Of a stretch of 64,000 bases of DNA, positions 54,201 to 64,000 are shown one piece after another. A model generated the notes under the pieces. That model had not been told where the DNA came from. It worked only from the letters and a program-made list of their open reading frames with translations, and did no database searches. The first letter of the stretch is position 1, and each line of letters opens with the position of its first letter. This DNA comes from Thiopseudomonas denitrificans (GTDB lineage Bacteria > Pseudomonadota > Gammaproteobacteria > Pseudomonadales > Pseudomonadaceae). Where the stretch lies: contig NZ_LNJZ01000009.1 in assembly GCF_002866065.1 (NCBI RefSeq), forward strand, positions 1 through 64,000, written 5' to 3'. The position numbers and the translations under genes were made by a program.

Positions 54201-55979
54201 TTAAGCGATGACGACCAGACAGTCACCGACGTTGACGCAATCACCCACCTTGACGCTGACGCCACTGATGGTACCGCTGCGGAAGGCGCGGATCTCGGTT
54301 TCCATCTTCATGGCTTCCAGGATGATCATCACTTCGCCTTCCTCGACCGCCTGACCAGGCTGCACCAGGATCTTGAAGATATTGCCGGTCAGCGGCGCGC
54401 CCTGCGGGTCACCACTACCATCGACAACTGCCGCTGCAGTGTCTGCAGTTGCCGCCGTGGCCAGCGGCTTGATGCCCTCGATGTCACCCCCCTCGTTGAC
54501 CTGCACCACAAAGCTTTTGCCGTTAACATCAACGGTATACACCGCAGCTTCGTTGCTGTCGCCGGCCGGGCGCTCATTGCCGGTCGGGACCGGCTCGAAG
54601 GCAGCAGGATCATGGCGGTTTTCCAGGAACTTCAGCCCGATTTGCGGGAATAGCGCATAGGTCAGGACATCATCGATCAGCGCCGCGCCAGTGGCCAGGC
54701 TGATGCCCTTCTCCTGCGCCAGTTGCTGCAGCTCGGCGGTCAGTTTGTCCAGTTCGTTGTCGAGCAGGTCGGCAGGGCGACAGGTCACCGCTGCGGCACC
54801 GTCCAGCACGCGGGCCTGCAGCCCGGCATTGAACGGGGCCGGCGCCGCGCCGTACTCGCCCTTGAGCACACCGGCGGTTTCCTTGGTGATCGACTTGTAG
54901 CGCTCGCCGGTCAGCACGTTGATCACCGCCTGGGTACCGACAATCTGCGAGGTCGGCGTCACCAGCGGGATAAAGCCGAGGTCTTCGCGTACGCGCGGAA
55001 TCTCGGCCAGCACCTCGTCAAAACGGTCACTGGCGCCCTGCTCCCTGAGCTGGTTTTCCATGTTGGTCAGCATGCCGCCCGGCACCTGGGCGACCAGAAT
55101 GCGTGAATCGACGCCTTTCAGGTTGCCTTCGAACTTTGCGTATTTCTTGCGTACGTCACGGAAGTAGGCTGCCACCTCTTCCAGCAGCTCAAGATCCAGC
55201 CCGGTATCACGCGGCGTATCCTGGAAGATCGCCACCACCGACTCGGTTGGCGAATGGCCATAGGTCATCGACATGGATGAAATGGAGGTATCGACGTTGT
55301 CGATGCCGGCCTCCACCGCCTTGACGATCGCCGCTGTCGACAGGCCGGCGGTAGCATGGCAATGCATGTGTACCGGAACCTCGAGCACCTCTTTCAGGCG
55401 GCTGACCAGCTCGAAGGCAGCATAGGGCTTGAGAATGCCGGCCATGTCCTTGATGGCAACCGAATCCGCGCCCAGGTCCTGCAGTTGCTTGCCCATGTCG
55501 ACCCACATGTCGAGGGTGTGCACCGGGCTGGTGGTATAGCAGATGGTGCCCTGGGCATGCTTGCCATTGGCATGCACGGCCTGCATGGCCCGCTGCAGGT
55601 TGCGCGGGTCATTCATGGCATCAAAGACACGGAACACATCAACACCGTTGACTGCCGCACGCTCGACAAACTTGTCTACCACATCGTCGGCATAATGGCG
55701 GTAGCCGAGCAGATTCTGCCCGCGCAGCAGCATCTGCTGACGGGTATTGGGCATCGCCGCCTTGAGCTGACGGATGCGCTCCCACGGGTCCTCGCCCAGA
55801 TAACGGATGCAGGAATCAAAAGTCGCCCCGCCCCAGGTCTCCACCGACCAGAAGCCGATGCGGTCAAGCTTCGGCGCAATCGGCAGCATGTCCTCAAGGC
55901 GCAAACGGGTGGCCAGGACGGACTGGTGAGCATCGCGCAGCACCACATCAGTGATGCTCAACGGTTTGTTAGCGGTCAT
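54201..55979 (-). CDS. oadA: Oxaloacetate decarboxylase, alpha (biotin) subunit
   Basis: The product is 592 residues. The carboxyltransferase TIM-barrel starts with [16 protein letters not shown] and has [13 protein letters not shown] and [14 protein letters not shown] (metal-binding histidines). It is followed by the PYC/OadA middle domain and a C-terminal biotinyl domain with EAMKMETEI, the lysine being the biotin site. It transfers CO2 from oxaloacetate to biotin. It lies 28 bases downstream of oadG. Pseudomonads more often carry a pyruvate carboxylase made from similar parts, but the presence of OadB and OadG settles the function as the sodium pump. Confidence 0.95.
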   Translation of the reverse strand: MTANKPLSITDVVLRDAHQSVLATRLRLEDMLPIAPKLDRIGFWSVETWGGATFDSCIRYLGEDPWERIRQLKAAMPNTRQQMLLRGQNLLGYRHYADDVVDKFVERAAVNGVDVFRVFDAMNDPRNLQRAMQAVHANGKHAQGTICYTTSPVHTLDMWVDMGKQLQDLGADSVAIKDMAGILKPYAAFELVSRLKEVLEVPVHMHCHATAGLSTAAIVKAVEAGIDNVDTSISSMSMTYGHSPTESVVAIFQDTPRDTGLDLELLEEVAAYFRDVRKKYAKFEGNLKGVDSRILVAQVPGGMLTNMENQLREQGASDRFDEVLAEIPRVREDLGFIPLVTPTSQIVGTQAVINVLTGERYKSITKETAGVLKGEYGAAPAPFNAGLQARVLDGAAAVTCRPADLLDNELDKLTAELQQLAQEKGISLATGAALIDDVLTYALFPQIGLKFLENRHDPAAFEPVPTGNERPAGDSNEAAVYTVDVNGKSFVVQVNEGGDIEGIKPLATAATADTAAAVVDGSGDPQGAPLTGNIFKILVQPGQAVEEGEVMIILEAMKMETEIRAFRSGTISGVSVKVGDCVNVGDCLVVIA

Positions 55980-56007
55980 CTGTCAGACTCCATATTTTTT
56001 GTAATTA

Positions 56008-56259
56008 TCAGATACTGCGGCTGCGATGCTGACGCAGTGCAAGCCGGATGGCGGCAAGCGTGTCGGCATCAGGTACTGGACCGGCCGGAACCGGGATGCT
56101 GGTGGCGACGGCAGAGGTTGTCTCGTGCACCGTGGCCCGCTGCAACAGCAGCGACATCAGGCGTGTGCAGCCGATCAGCATAACGAGGAAAACGAAGACC
56201 AGCCCCATGCCGATCAGCATGAGCTCAAGGCCCTCAAGCAGAAGTTGCCCGGACGTCAT
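56008..56259 (-). CDS. oadG: Oxaloacetate decarboxylase, gamma subunit
   Basis: The product is 83 residues with one membrane helix (about 14-38, LMLIGMGLVFVFLVMLIG) and a soluble tail ending in a basic stretch (ALRQHRSRSI). OadG holds the alpha and beta subunits together and may carry zinc. It is the first gene of the operon. AAGGAGCC precedes the ATG. Confidence 0.92.
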   Translation of the reverse strand: MTSGQLLLEGLELMLIGMGLVFVFLVMLIGCTRLMSLLLQRATVHETTSAVATSIPVPAGPVPDADTLAAIRLALRQHRSRSI

Positions 56260-56280
56260 AATGGCTCCTTTGTCTACAAT

Positions 56281-56290
56281 ACAAGCTTGT
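56281..56290. promoter_or_regulatory. Small palindrome upstream of oadG
   Basis: ACAAGCTTGT is a perfect ten-base palindrome 22 bases before the oadG start, in an AT-rich 190-base stretch that should contain the oad promoter. It may be part of an operator. The rest of the gap to the mgtE terminator shows only a small GTAG/CTAC hairpin near 56,310. Confidence 0.3.
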
Positions 56291-56446
56291 TGTACTTGAA
56301 ATGTCTTGCAGTAGTTTTAGCTACTCGTTCCGGATATCGACGGAAGAGCGCAGAGCACCTTAGCCCGAACATTTTATGTAGGCAAACTTTTTAGCCACTA
56401 CACAATTGGCGAAAATACTTTGTCAACAATATGCCGTCAATAAAAC

Positions 56447-56471
56447 CCCGGGCCGGTTTGACCGGTCCGGG
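56447..56471 (-). terminator. mgtE terminator
   Basis: CCCGG-G-CCGGT pairs with ACCGG-T-CCGGG over a three-base loop. On the minus strand it is followed by GTTTTATT. It lies 41 bases after the mgtE stop. Confidence 0.75.
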
Positions 56472-56511
56472 ACACGGCACCCGGCGAAAGCGCTTGTCCG
56501 CCGGTCTGCAT

Positions 56512-57936
56512 TCAGAGAAGGAACAGCGTGGCCAGGCCAAGGAAGATGAAAAACCCGCCACTGTCGGTCATTGCCGTGATCATCACGCTGGAACCCAGCG
56601 CCGGGTCGCGTCCCAGACGCACCATGGTCATCGGAATCAAAACTCCCATCAGTGCCGCCAGCAACAGGTTGAGCGTCATGGCGCCAATCATCACCATGCC
56701 CAGGGCAAAGTAGTCATACAACAGCCAGGCCACGACACCAATAACGCCCCCCCAGATGATGCCGTTGATGAAGGCCACGCCCAGCTCTTTTTTCAGCAGG
56801 CGGTTGGTATTGCCGGTACTGACCTGCTCCAGCGCCATGGCACGAACGATCATGGTGATGGTCTGGTTACCGGAGTTGCCACCAATACCGGCGACAATCG
56901 GCATCAGGGCTGCCAGCGCCACCAGCTTCTCGATCGAGCCCTCGAACATGCCGATCACCCGCGAAGCGACAAAAGCGGTGACCAGGTTGACGGCCAGCCA
57001 GGCCCAGCGGTTGGCGATCGATTTCCACACCGAGGCAAAGATGTCTTCCTCTTCGCGCAGACCGGCACGACTGAGCACCTCGCCCTCGGTTTCCTCACGA
57101 ATCAGGTCAACCATTTCGTCAATGGTCAGACGCCCGATCAGCTTGCCGTTCTTCTCGACCACCGGCGCGGAAACCAGGTTATAACGCTCAAAGGCTTCCG
57201 CCGCGTCAATGCCCTCTTCATCCGGATGGAATACTACCGGATCGGTAGCCATCACCTCGGCCACCTTCTTTTCCGGATCGTTGACCAGCAAGCGCTTGAT
57301 CGGCAGTACGCCCTTGAGGATGCCGGCATGGTCAATCACGAACAGCTTGTCCATCTGGTCAGGCAGCTCCTTGAGCCGGCGCAGATAACGCAAGACCACT
57401 TCCAGCGCGACATCCTCGCGCACGGTGACCATCTCGAAGTCCATGATGGCTCCGACCTGGTCTTCCTCATAGGACAGGGCCGAGCGCACCCGTTCGCGTT
57501 GCAGCGCATCGAGGGACTCCATCAGCTCCAGCACGACATCCTGCGGCAGCTCGGCAGCCAGCTCGGCCAGCTCATCCGCATCAAGCTCCCGTGCCGCTGC
57601 GAGGATTTCCTCCTCGTCCATGTCGGCCAGCAGCGTTTCCCGCACCGCATCCGACACTTCCAGCAGGATGTCACCGTCACTTTCCGCCTGGACCAATTGC
57701 CACAGCGTGAGACGTTCTTCCAGCGGCAAACCTTCGAGGATATAGGCGATATCCGCGCTATGCAGAGCGGTCAGGCGCTCGCGCAGCCCGGCCAATAGCT
57801 GACCCTGCTCGCTGGCCTCGTCACGCCGGAAGCCTTGTTCGTCATCCAGCGCCTGCAGTCGCTGCAGGATTTCCGTTACATATGCAAAACGCTCTTGCAA
57901 GCGCTCCTGGGGCTTTTTGTTTTCAATCTCGCTCAT
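56512..57936 (-). CDS. mgtE: Magnesium transporter MgtE
   Basis: The product is 474 residues. The N-terminal helical domain (about 30-130, with ELAELAAELPQDVVLELME) and two CBS domains (about 140-260, with VMATDPVVFHPDEEG) form the magnesium-sensing gate. Five membrane helices follow with the pore motif GIGGNSGNQT and LLAALMGVLIPM. It is a dimeric magnesium channel or transporter. It is the only gene of its unit and ends at a hairpin terminator. Confidence 0.96.
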   Translation of the reverse strand: MSEIENKKPQERLQERFAYVTEILQRLQALDDEQGFRRDEASEQGQLLAGLRERLTALHSADIAYILEGLPLEERLTLWQLVQAESDGDILLEVSDAVRETLLADMDEEEILAAARELDADELAELAAELPQDVVLELMESLDALQRERVRSALSYEEDQVGAIMDFEMVTVREDVALEVVLRYLRRLKELPDQMDKLFVIDHAGILKGVLPIKRLLVNDPEKKVAEVMATDPVVFHPDEEGIDAAEAFERYNLVSAPVVEKNGKLIGRLTIDEMVDLIREETEGEVLSRAGLREEEDIFASVWKSIANRWAWLAVNLVTAFVASRVIGMFEGSIEKLVALAALMPIVAGIGGNSGNQTITMIVRAMALEQVSTGNTNRLLKKELGVAFINGIIWGGVIGVVAWLLYDYFALGMVMIGAMTLNLLLAALMGVLIPMTMVRLGRDPALGSSVMITAMTDSGGFFIFLGLATLFLL

Positions 57937-58041
57937 GACTGCCTCCTCGGAAATGCCTTACAAAACGGCGCCGGCTACGCCAGCCAGTGTTTCAGCCCCC
58001 TGCTCCCCCCGACAGGAACCGGGATGGTTTTGGCAAAAAAA

Positions 58042-58068
58042 AAGCTTGCACTGAATGCAAGCTTTTTT
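58042..58068 (-). terminator. Terminator of the tRNA operon
   Basis: AAGCTTGCA pairs with TGCAAGCTT over a five-base loop, with nine A residues on one side and a T-run on the other. It lies directly downstream of the last tRNA on the minus strand. Confidence 0.88.
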
Positions 58069-58071
58069 ATG

Positions 58072-58148
58072 TGGCGGACTCAGGAGGATTCGAACCTCCG
58101 ACCGCTCGGTTCGTAGCCGAGTACTCTATCCAGCTGAGCTATGAGTCC
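58072..58148 (-). tRNA. tRNA-Arg (anticodon ACG), second copy
   Basis: The 77-base gene ends in an encoded CCA. The acceptor stem GGACTCA/TGAGTCC, the D-arm GCTC/GAGT, the anticodon stem CTCGG/CCGAG with loop CTACGAA, and the T-stem GGAGG/CCTCC with TTCGAAT all pair. The ACG anticodon is normally edited to ICG and reads CGU, CGC and CGA. It is identical to the copy at 58,211. Confidence 0.97.
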
Positions 58149-58210
58149 GTTACTAGGTTTAGCCAGGCTAGTGCTGGTTTCATCTGGCAGTATCAATTGC
58201 CATTTGAATA

Positions 58211-58287
58211 TGGCGGACTCAGGAGGATTCGAACCTCCGACCGCTCGGTTCGTAGCCGAGTACTCTATCCAGCTGAGCTATGAGTCC
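58211..58287 (-). tRNA. tRNA-Arg (anticodon ACG), first copy
   Basis: It is identical over all 77 bases to the gene at 58,072-58,148, with the same ACG anticodon and encoded CCA. The 62-base spacer between the two differs from the other spacer, so the copies come from gene duplication rather than a long tandem repeat. Confidence 0.97.
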
Positions 58288-58350
58288 GTAAGTGCCGCAT
58301 TATAAAGTATTTATTGATTTTATCAAGCCAACAAAAACACTTTATAAACA

Positions 58351-58441
58351 TGGCGGAGAGGGGGGGATTCGAACCCCCGACACCCTTTTGAGGTGTACTC
58401 CCTTAGCAGGGGAGCGCCTTCGGCCTCTCGGCCACCTCTCC
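58351..58441 (-). tRNA. tRNA-Ser (anticodon GCT)
   Basis: The 91-base gene with encoded CCA has a long variable arm, as expected for serine tRNAs. The acceptor stem GGAGAGG/CCTCTCC and the loop CTGCTAA give anticodon GCT, which reads AGC and AGU. It is the first gene of the tRNA-Ser/tRNA-Arg/tRNA-Arg unit downstream of csrA. Confidence 0.96.
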
Positions 58442-58454
58442 GTAACGGGGACGA

Positions 58455-58482
58455 ATCATACAGTGTTTTTTTGTTTTTGCAA
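58455..58482 (-). promoter_or_regulatory. Promoter of the tRNA operon
   Basis: On the minus strand TTGCAA (58,477-58,482), a 16-base spacer and TATGAT (58,455-58,460) are followed by the GC-rich discriminator TCGTCCCCG, a feature of stable-RNA promoters. It lies between csrA and tRNA-Ser, so the tRNAs need not depend on read-through from csrA. Confidence 0.7.
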
Positions 58483-58508
58483 GGCGGTTTTTATCTTATT
58501 TAAAAATT

Positions 58509-58691
58509 TCAGTCGTGAGGCTCGTCCTTCTCGTTCTGAATGCGCTGGTAGATCTCTTCACGATGTACGGCCACATCCTTTGGAGCGTCCACACCAATGC
58601 GTACCTGGTTGCCTTTCACGCCAAGAACAGTCACGGTGACGTCATCACCAACCATCAGGGTTTCGCCTACACGTCGGGTTAAAATTAACAT
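58509..58691 (-). CDS. csrA: Carbon storage regulator CsrA/RsmA
   Basis: The product is 60 residues from the ATG at 58,691 ([18 protein letters not shown]); the frame extends eight codons upstream, but the conserved start is clear and AAGGAG precedes it. The RNA-binding strand residues (LTRRVGE) and [17 protein letters not shown]-type C-terminal strand are intact. CsrA binds GGA motifs in mRNA leaders and controls carbon flow, motility and secondary metabolism. Its position between lysC and tRNA-Ser is the same as in Pseudomonas. Confidence 0.97.
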   Translation of the reverse strand: MLILTRRVGETLMVGDDVTVTVLGVKGNQVRIGVDAPKDVAVHREEIYQRIQNEKDEPHD

Positions 58692-58743
58692 TCCATTTCT
58701 CCTTGATTTAAACACTCAACACACTTGAGCAGCCGCAAGAACC

Positions 58744-59982
58744 TCACGCCCGGGTTACCAGGGGAGTATCCAGCCCGAACTCGCCATGCAATGCACGCAC
58801 TGCCAGCTCAGTGTACTTTTCATCAATCACCACAGACACCTTGATCTCGGATGTGGAAATCATCTGGATGTTGATGTTCTCTCTGGCCAGCGCCGCAAAC
58901 ATCCGGCTGGCCACTCCGGCATGCGAGCGCATGCCGACACCGATAATTGACACCTTGGCGATGCTGGTTGTTCCCGTCACCTGGCGGGCACCCAGCTCCT
59001 CGCCGGTTTGCTGCAGAATATGCAGCGCCTGCTCGTAGTCCTGCCTGCCCACGGTGAAGGTCAGGTCGGTGGTATTATCCTCTTCAGCCACGTTCTGGAC
59101 AATAACGTCCACCTCGATATTGGCTGCGCTGATCGGACCCAGGATACGGAACGCCACTCCCGGGGTATCGGCAACGCCACGGATCGTCAGCTTGGCTTCG
59201 TCCCGGTTGAAGGCAATGCCTGAAATGATCGGCTGTTCCATGGGGGTTTCCTGCTCCGTTGTAATCAGGGTACCCGGGCCATCCTGAAAGCTGTGCAGGA
59301 CGCGCAGGGGTACGTTGTATTTTCCGGCAAACTCGACCGAGCGGATCTGCAGGATCCTGGAACCCTGACTGGCCATTTCCAGCATTTCCTCAAAGGTAAT
59401 GCTGTCCAGCCGGCGGGCTTCGGCCACCACCCGCGGGTCAGTGGTATAAACACCGTCAACATCGGTATAGATCTGGCACTCGTCCGCCTTCAGCACAGCC
59501 GCAAGCGCGACTGCAGTGGTGTCCGATCCGCCCCGCCCCAGCGTCGTGACATGCCCGTCGAGGTCAACCCCCTGGAAGCCGGCAACCACGACCACACTGC
59601 CAGCATTGAGCCGCTCACGCACATGATCACCGTCAATTTCCTGTACGCGTGCCTTGCCGTGCGCAGAGTCGGTACGTATCGGAACCTGCCAGCCGGTCAT
59701 GGAGACCGCCGGAACGCCGCGCTGCTCCAGTGCCATAGCCAGCAGTGCAATGGTCACCTGCTCGCCGGTGGAGACCAGCAGGTCCTGTTCACGCGGTGAC
59801 GGGCTGCTGCTGATCTCCCGGGCCAGGCCGAGCAACCGGTTGGTTTCACCACTCATCGCCGACAGCACCACGACAATCTGGTGGCCGTCAGCATGAAAGC
59901 GCTGCACCTTGTCGGCAACCTGCCCGATGCGCTCGATATTGGCTACCGAGCTGCCACCGAACTTCTGGACATAGAGCGCCAC
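58744..59982 (-). CDS. lysC: Aspartate kinase
   Basis: The product is 412 residues, the short monofunctional type. The N-terminal kinase domain has YVQKFGGSSVANIERI and TTLGRGGSDTTAVALA. Two ACT domains (about 265-410) bind lysine or threonine for feedback. It phosphorylates aspartate for the synthesis of lysine, threonine, methionine and diaminopimelate. It starts three bases after the alaS stop, which suggests co-transcription. An internal start that would give a beta subunit, as known for some relatives, may exist but was not resolved. Confidence 0.96.
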   Translation of the reverse strand: MALYVQKFGGSSVANIERIGQVADKVQRFHADGHQIVVVLSAMSGETNRLLGLAREISSSPSPREQDLLVSTGEQVTIALLAMALEQRGVPAVSMTGWQVPIRTDSAHGKARVQEIDGDHVRERLNAGSVVVVAGFQGVDLDGHVTTLGRGGSDTTAVALAAVLKADECQIYTDVDGVYTTDPRVVAEARRLDSITFEEMLEMASQGSRILQIRSVEFAGKYNVPLRVLHSFQDGPGTLITTEQETPMEQPIISGIAFNRDEAKLTIRGVADTPGVAFRILGPISAANIEVDVIVQNVAEEDNTTDLTFTVGRQDYEQALHILQQTGEELGARQVTGTTSIAKVSIIGVGMRSHAGVASRMFAALARENINIQMISTSEIKVSVVIDEKYTELAVRALHGEFGLDTPLVTRA

Positions 59983-59985
59983 CGG

Positions 59986-62610
<2,625 letters not shown>

Positions 62611-62836
62611 ATCGGTATCCATACATCGCCGTGCTTCGTCAAGGACGGCAAATTAACAAGCGTGGTCTACAGTAAACAATTCTGGCCGGTCCGGCTCATG
62701 AATTGATCCAAATGCCACAATAAACAAAATCTATCGAGTTCCGTACGAATCCTGACAATTTTTTGGTACCGGCTCGCAGGCATGACCAGGCCTTCAGCAA
62801 TCACTGCCTGGGCCGTACGGATCCGGCGGCTGCATG

Positions 62837-63124
62837 TCAGTGCTGGCAATCCGGCCCGTGAACATGCCCGTCCGCCATTTCATCGGGGTCTGCCGCTTCC
62901 ATTTCCAGCTCGACACTGACCAGATTGGTGGCCATGGGACGCAGCAGCAGGTTGGCGTATTCGGTGTCGCCTTCCTCGACATCAACACCCAGCATCAGCT
63001 GGTTGCCGACCGGCTGCAGCCAGAGTTCCTTGTCTTGCCAGATCACTGCAACCCGGGCACATTCCTGCAGCTGTTGTTCGCCTGCTTCATTTTCCAGCAA
63101 CAGGCTCAAGGTTTGTAATTTCAT
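62837..63124 (-). CDS. Small conserved-looking hypothetical protein
   Basis: I start at the ATG at 63,124 (MKLQTLSLLLENEAGEQQL), with AGGAAG at a good distance; an ATG one codon earlier is equally possible. The product is 95 residues and acidic. It reads like a single small beta-rich domain (VAVIWQDKELWLQPVGNQL) and ends in a histidine/cysteine tail (DGHVHGPDCQH) that could bind metal. I do not recognise the family. It lies 22 bases downstream of argD on the same strand and is probably co-transcribed with it. Confidence 0.65.
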   Translation of the reverse strand: MKLQTLSLLLENEAGEQQLQECARVAVIWQDKELWLQPVGNQLMLGVDVEEGDTEYANLLLRPMATNLVSVELEMEAADPDEMADGHVHGPDCQH

Positions 63125-63146
63125 CATCGCTTCCTGGTTTGGCGGC

Positions 63147-64000
63147 TCAGCCTTCGCACAGCCGCTGGACCGCAACGGCAAAGCGTTGCAGGCCCTCATT
63201 GATATCTTCGGGTTCAACAATCAGGCTCGGGGCAAAACGTATGACGTTCGGCCCGGCCATCAGCACCAGCACGCCGGCCGCCTCTGCAGCAGCCAGAAAC
63301 TCGGCGGCACGGCCCTGCCATGGCTCGGCCAGAACCGCGCCAAGCAGCAGCCCCTGGCCACGCACCTCGCTGAAAATGCCGTACTGGTCGGCCAGCTCCT
63401 GAAGTTTCCGGCGCAGCAACGCCTCGCGTTCGGTCACGCCGGCCAGCGTCTGCGGAGTATTGATGATGTCCAGCACCGCCTCGCCTACGGCACAAGCCAG
63501 GGGGTTGCCACCAAAGGTGGTGCCATGTGTGCCTGCCGTCAGGTGGCCGGCCCAGCGTTCATGGGTCAGCATGGCGGAAACGGGAAACCCGCCGCCCAGG
63601 CTCTTGGCGGCGGTCAGTACATCCGGAATGACACCATAATGCTCGTACGCAAACAATTTGCCGGTACGGCCGACACCGGTTTGCACCTCGTCAAAAATCA
63701 GCAGGGCATCGTGCTTGTCACATAGTTCGCGCACACGCTGCACCCATGCCGGGTCAGCCGGGAGCACTCCGCTCTCGCCCTGGATGAGTTCCAGAATCAC
63801 GGCACAGGTCTTGTCACTGATGGCCGCTTCCATCGCCGCGATGTCGTTGTAGGGCACATGGGTGATGCCCTCCGGACGCGGACCAAAGTCCTCGGAATAT
63901 TTTGGCTGCCCGGCCACGTTGACGGTAAATACCGTGCGTCCGTGGAAGCTGTTGATCGTGGAAATGATTTCGTATTTGTCGTCACCAAAGCGGTCACGGG
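63147..64000 (-). CDS. argD: Acetylornithine/succinylornithine aminotransferase, partial
   Basis: The gene runs off the right end of the window, so its N-terminus is missing; about 284 residues are visible. The PLP-binding lysine is in TAAKSLGGGFPVSAML, and the cofactor-contacting IFDEVQTGVGRTGKLFAYE and SFHGRTVFTVNVAGQPKYS are typical of ArgD/AruC/AstC. It acts in arginine synthesis or in the succinyltransferase route of arginine breakdown; in Pseudomonas one enzyme often serves both. It starts outside the window and ends 22 bases before the small hypothetical gene. Confidence 0.93.
   Translation of the reverse strand, partial: RDRFGDDKYEIISTINSFHGRTVFTVNVAGQPKYSEDFGPRPEGITHVPYNDIAAMEAAISDKTCAVILELIQGESGVLPADPAWVQRVRELCDKHDALLIFDEVQTGVGRTGKLFAYEHYGVIPDVLTAAKSLGGGFPVSAMLTHERWAGHLTAGTHGTTFGGNPLACAVGEAVLDIINTPQTLAGVTEREALLRRKLQELADQYGIFSEVRGQGLLLGAVLAEPWQGRAAEFLAAAEAAGVLVLMAGPNVIRFAPSLIVEPEDINEGLQRFAVAVQRLCEG

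Overview
The window is ordinary core chromosome of a gammaproteobacterium, most likely of the Pseudomonadales and close to Pseudomonas in gene order. The evidence is the run lpxB-lpxA-fabZ-lpxD-skp-bamA-rseP-dxr-cdsA-uppS-frr-pyrH, the pairing of an OprC-type copper receptor with leuA and xseA nearby, and the block alaS-lysC-csrA-tRNA-Ser-tRNA-Arg. Palindromic REP elements with the core GTGCGAATGAATTCGCAC, a type common in Pseudomonas, are also present. The species cannot be read from the sequence. Coding density is high and most genes use ATG with a clear Shine-Dalgarno sequence.

Region 1 (1-11,927, minus strand) is the envelope and translation supercluster: lipid A synthesis (lpxA, lpxB, lpxD, fabZ), outer-membrane assembly (skp, bamA), the site-2 protease rseP, isoprenoid and phospholipid steps (dxr, uppS, cdsA), ribosome recycling (frr) and UMP kinase (pyrH). 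Many genes overlap by 1-7 bases.

Region 2 (about 11,930-28,060) is a 16-kb accessory island placed exactly between pyrH and tsf, which are neighbours in almost all proteobacteria. It holds a 2145-residue DruE-like SF2 helicase with an MZB/DUF1998 region and a nuclease-like segment, translationally coupled to an SF1 helicase that carries an N-terminal RelE/ParE-like domain. Next come a hipBA toxin-antitoxin pair and a chimeric protein in which a Snf2-type helicase is joined to a beheaded AlbA_2/HATPase regulator. A solitary AbiEi-family antitoxin follows, bracketed by 100-bp repeats, and then debris of a second regulator and of a Phd-type antitoxin. This looks like a defence island in decay and rearrangement. 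The helicase pair is the best candidate for an undescribed defence system. No integrase, transposase or methyltransferase is present.

Region 3 (28,069-42,334) resumes the core: tsf and rpsB with its leader and promoter, xseA, a YbdG-type mechanosensitive channel, a copper receptor (oprC) with a DUF2946 gene, leuA with a structured leader, grxD, argF, a repetitive lipoprotein, a secreted thioredoxin-MsrA-MsrB fusion and miaE.

Region 4 (42,537-57,936) holds a tandem universal stress protein, acnB behind a long structured leader, two chemoreceptors of different design, a ZIP metal transporter, a DUF1883 gene, an MFS transporter, the oxaloacetate decarboxylase sodium pump operon (oadGAB) and mgtE. 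One chemoreceptor gene has a perfect CRP/Vfr-type site upstream.

Region 5 (58,042-64,000, minus strand) holds tRNA-Ser(GCT), two identical tRNA-Arg(ACG) genes with their own promoter and terminator, csrA, lysC, alaS, a small hypothetical gene and the downstream part of argD, which is cut by the window end.
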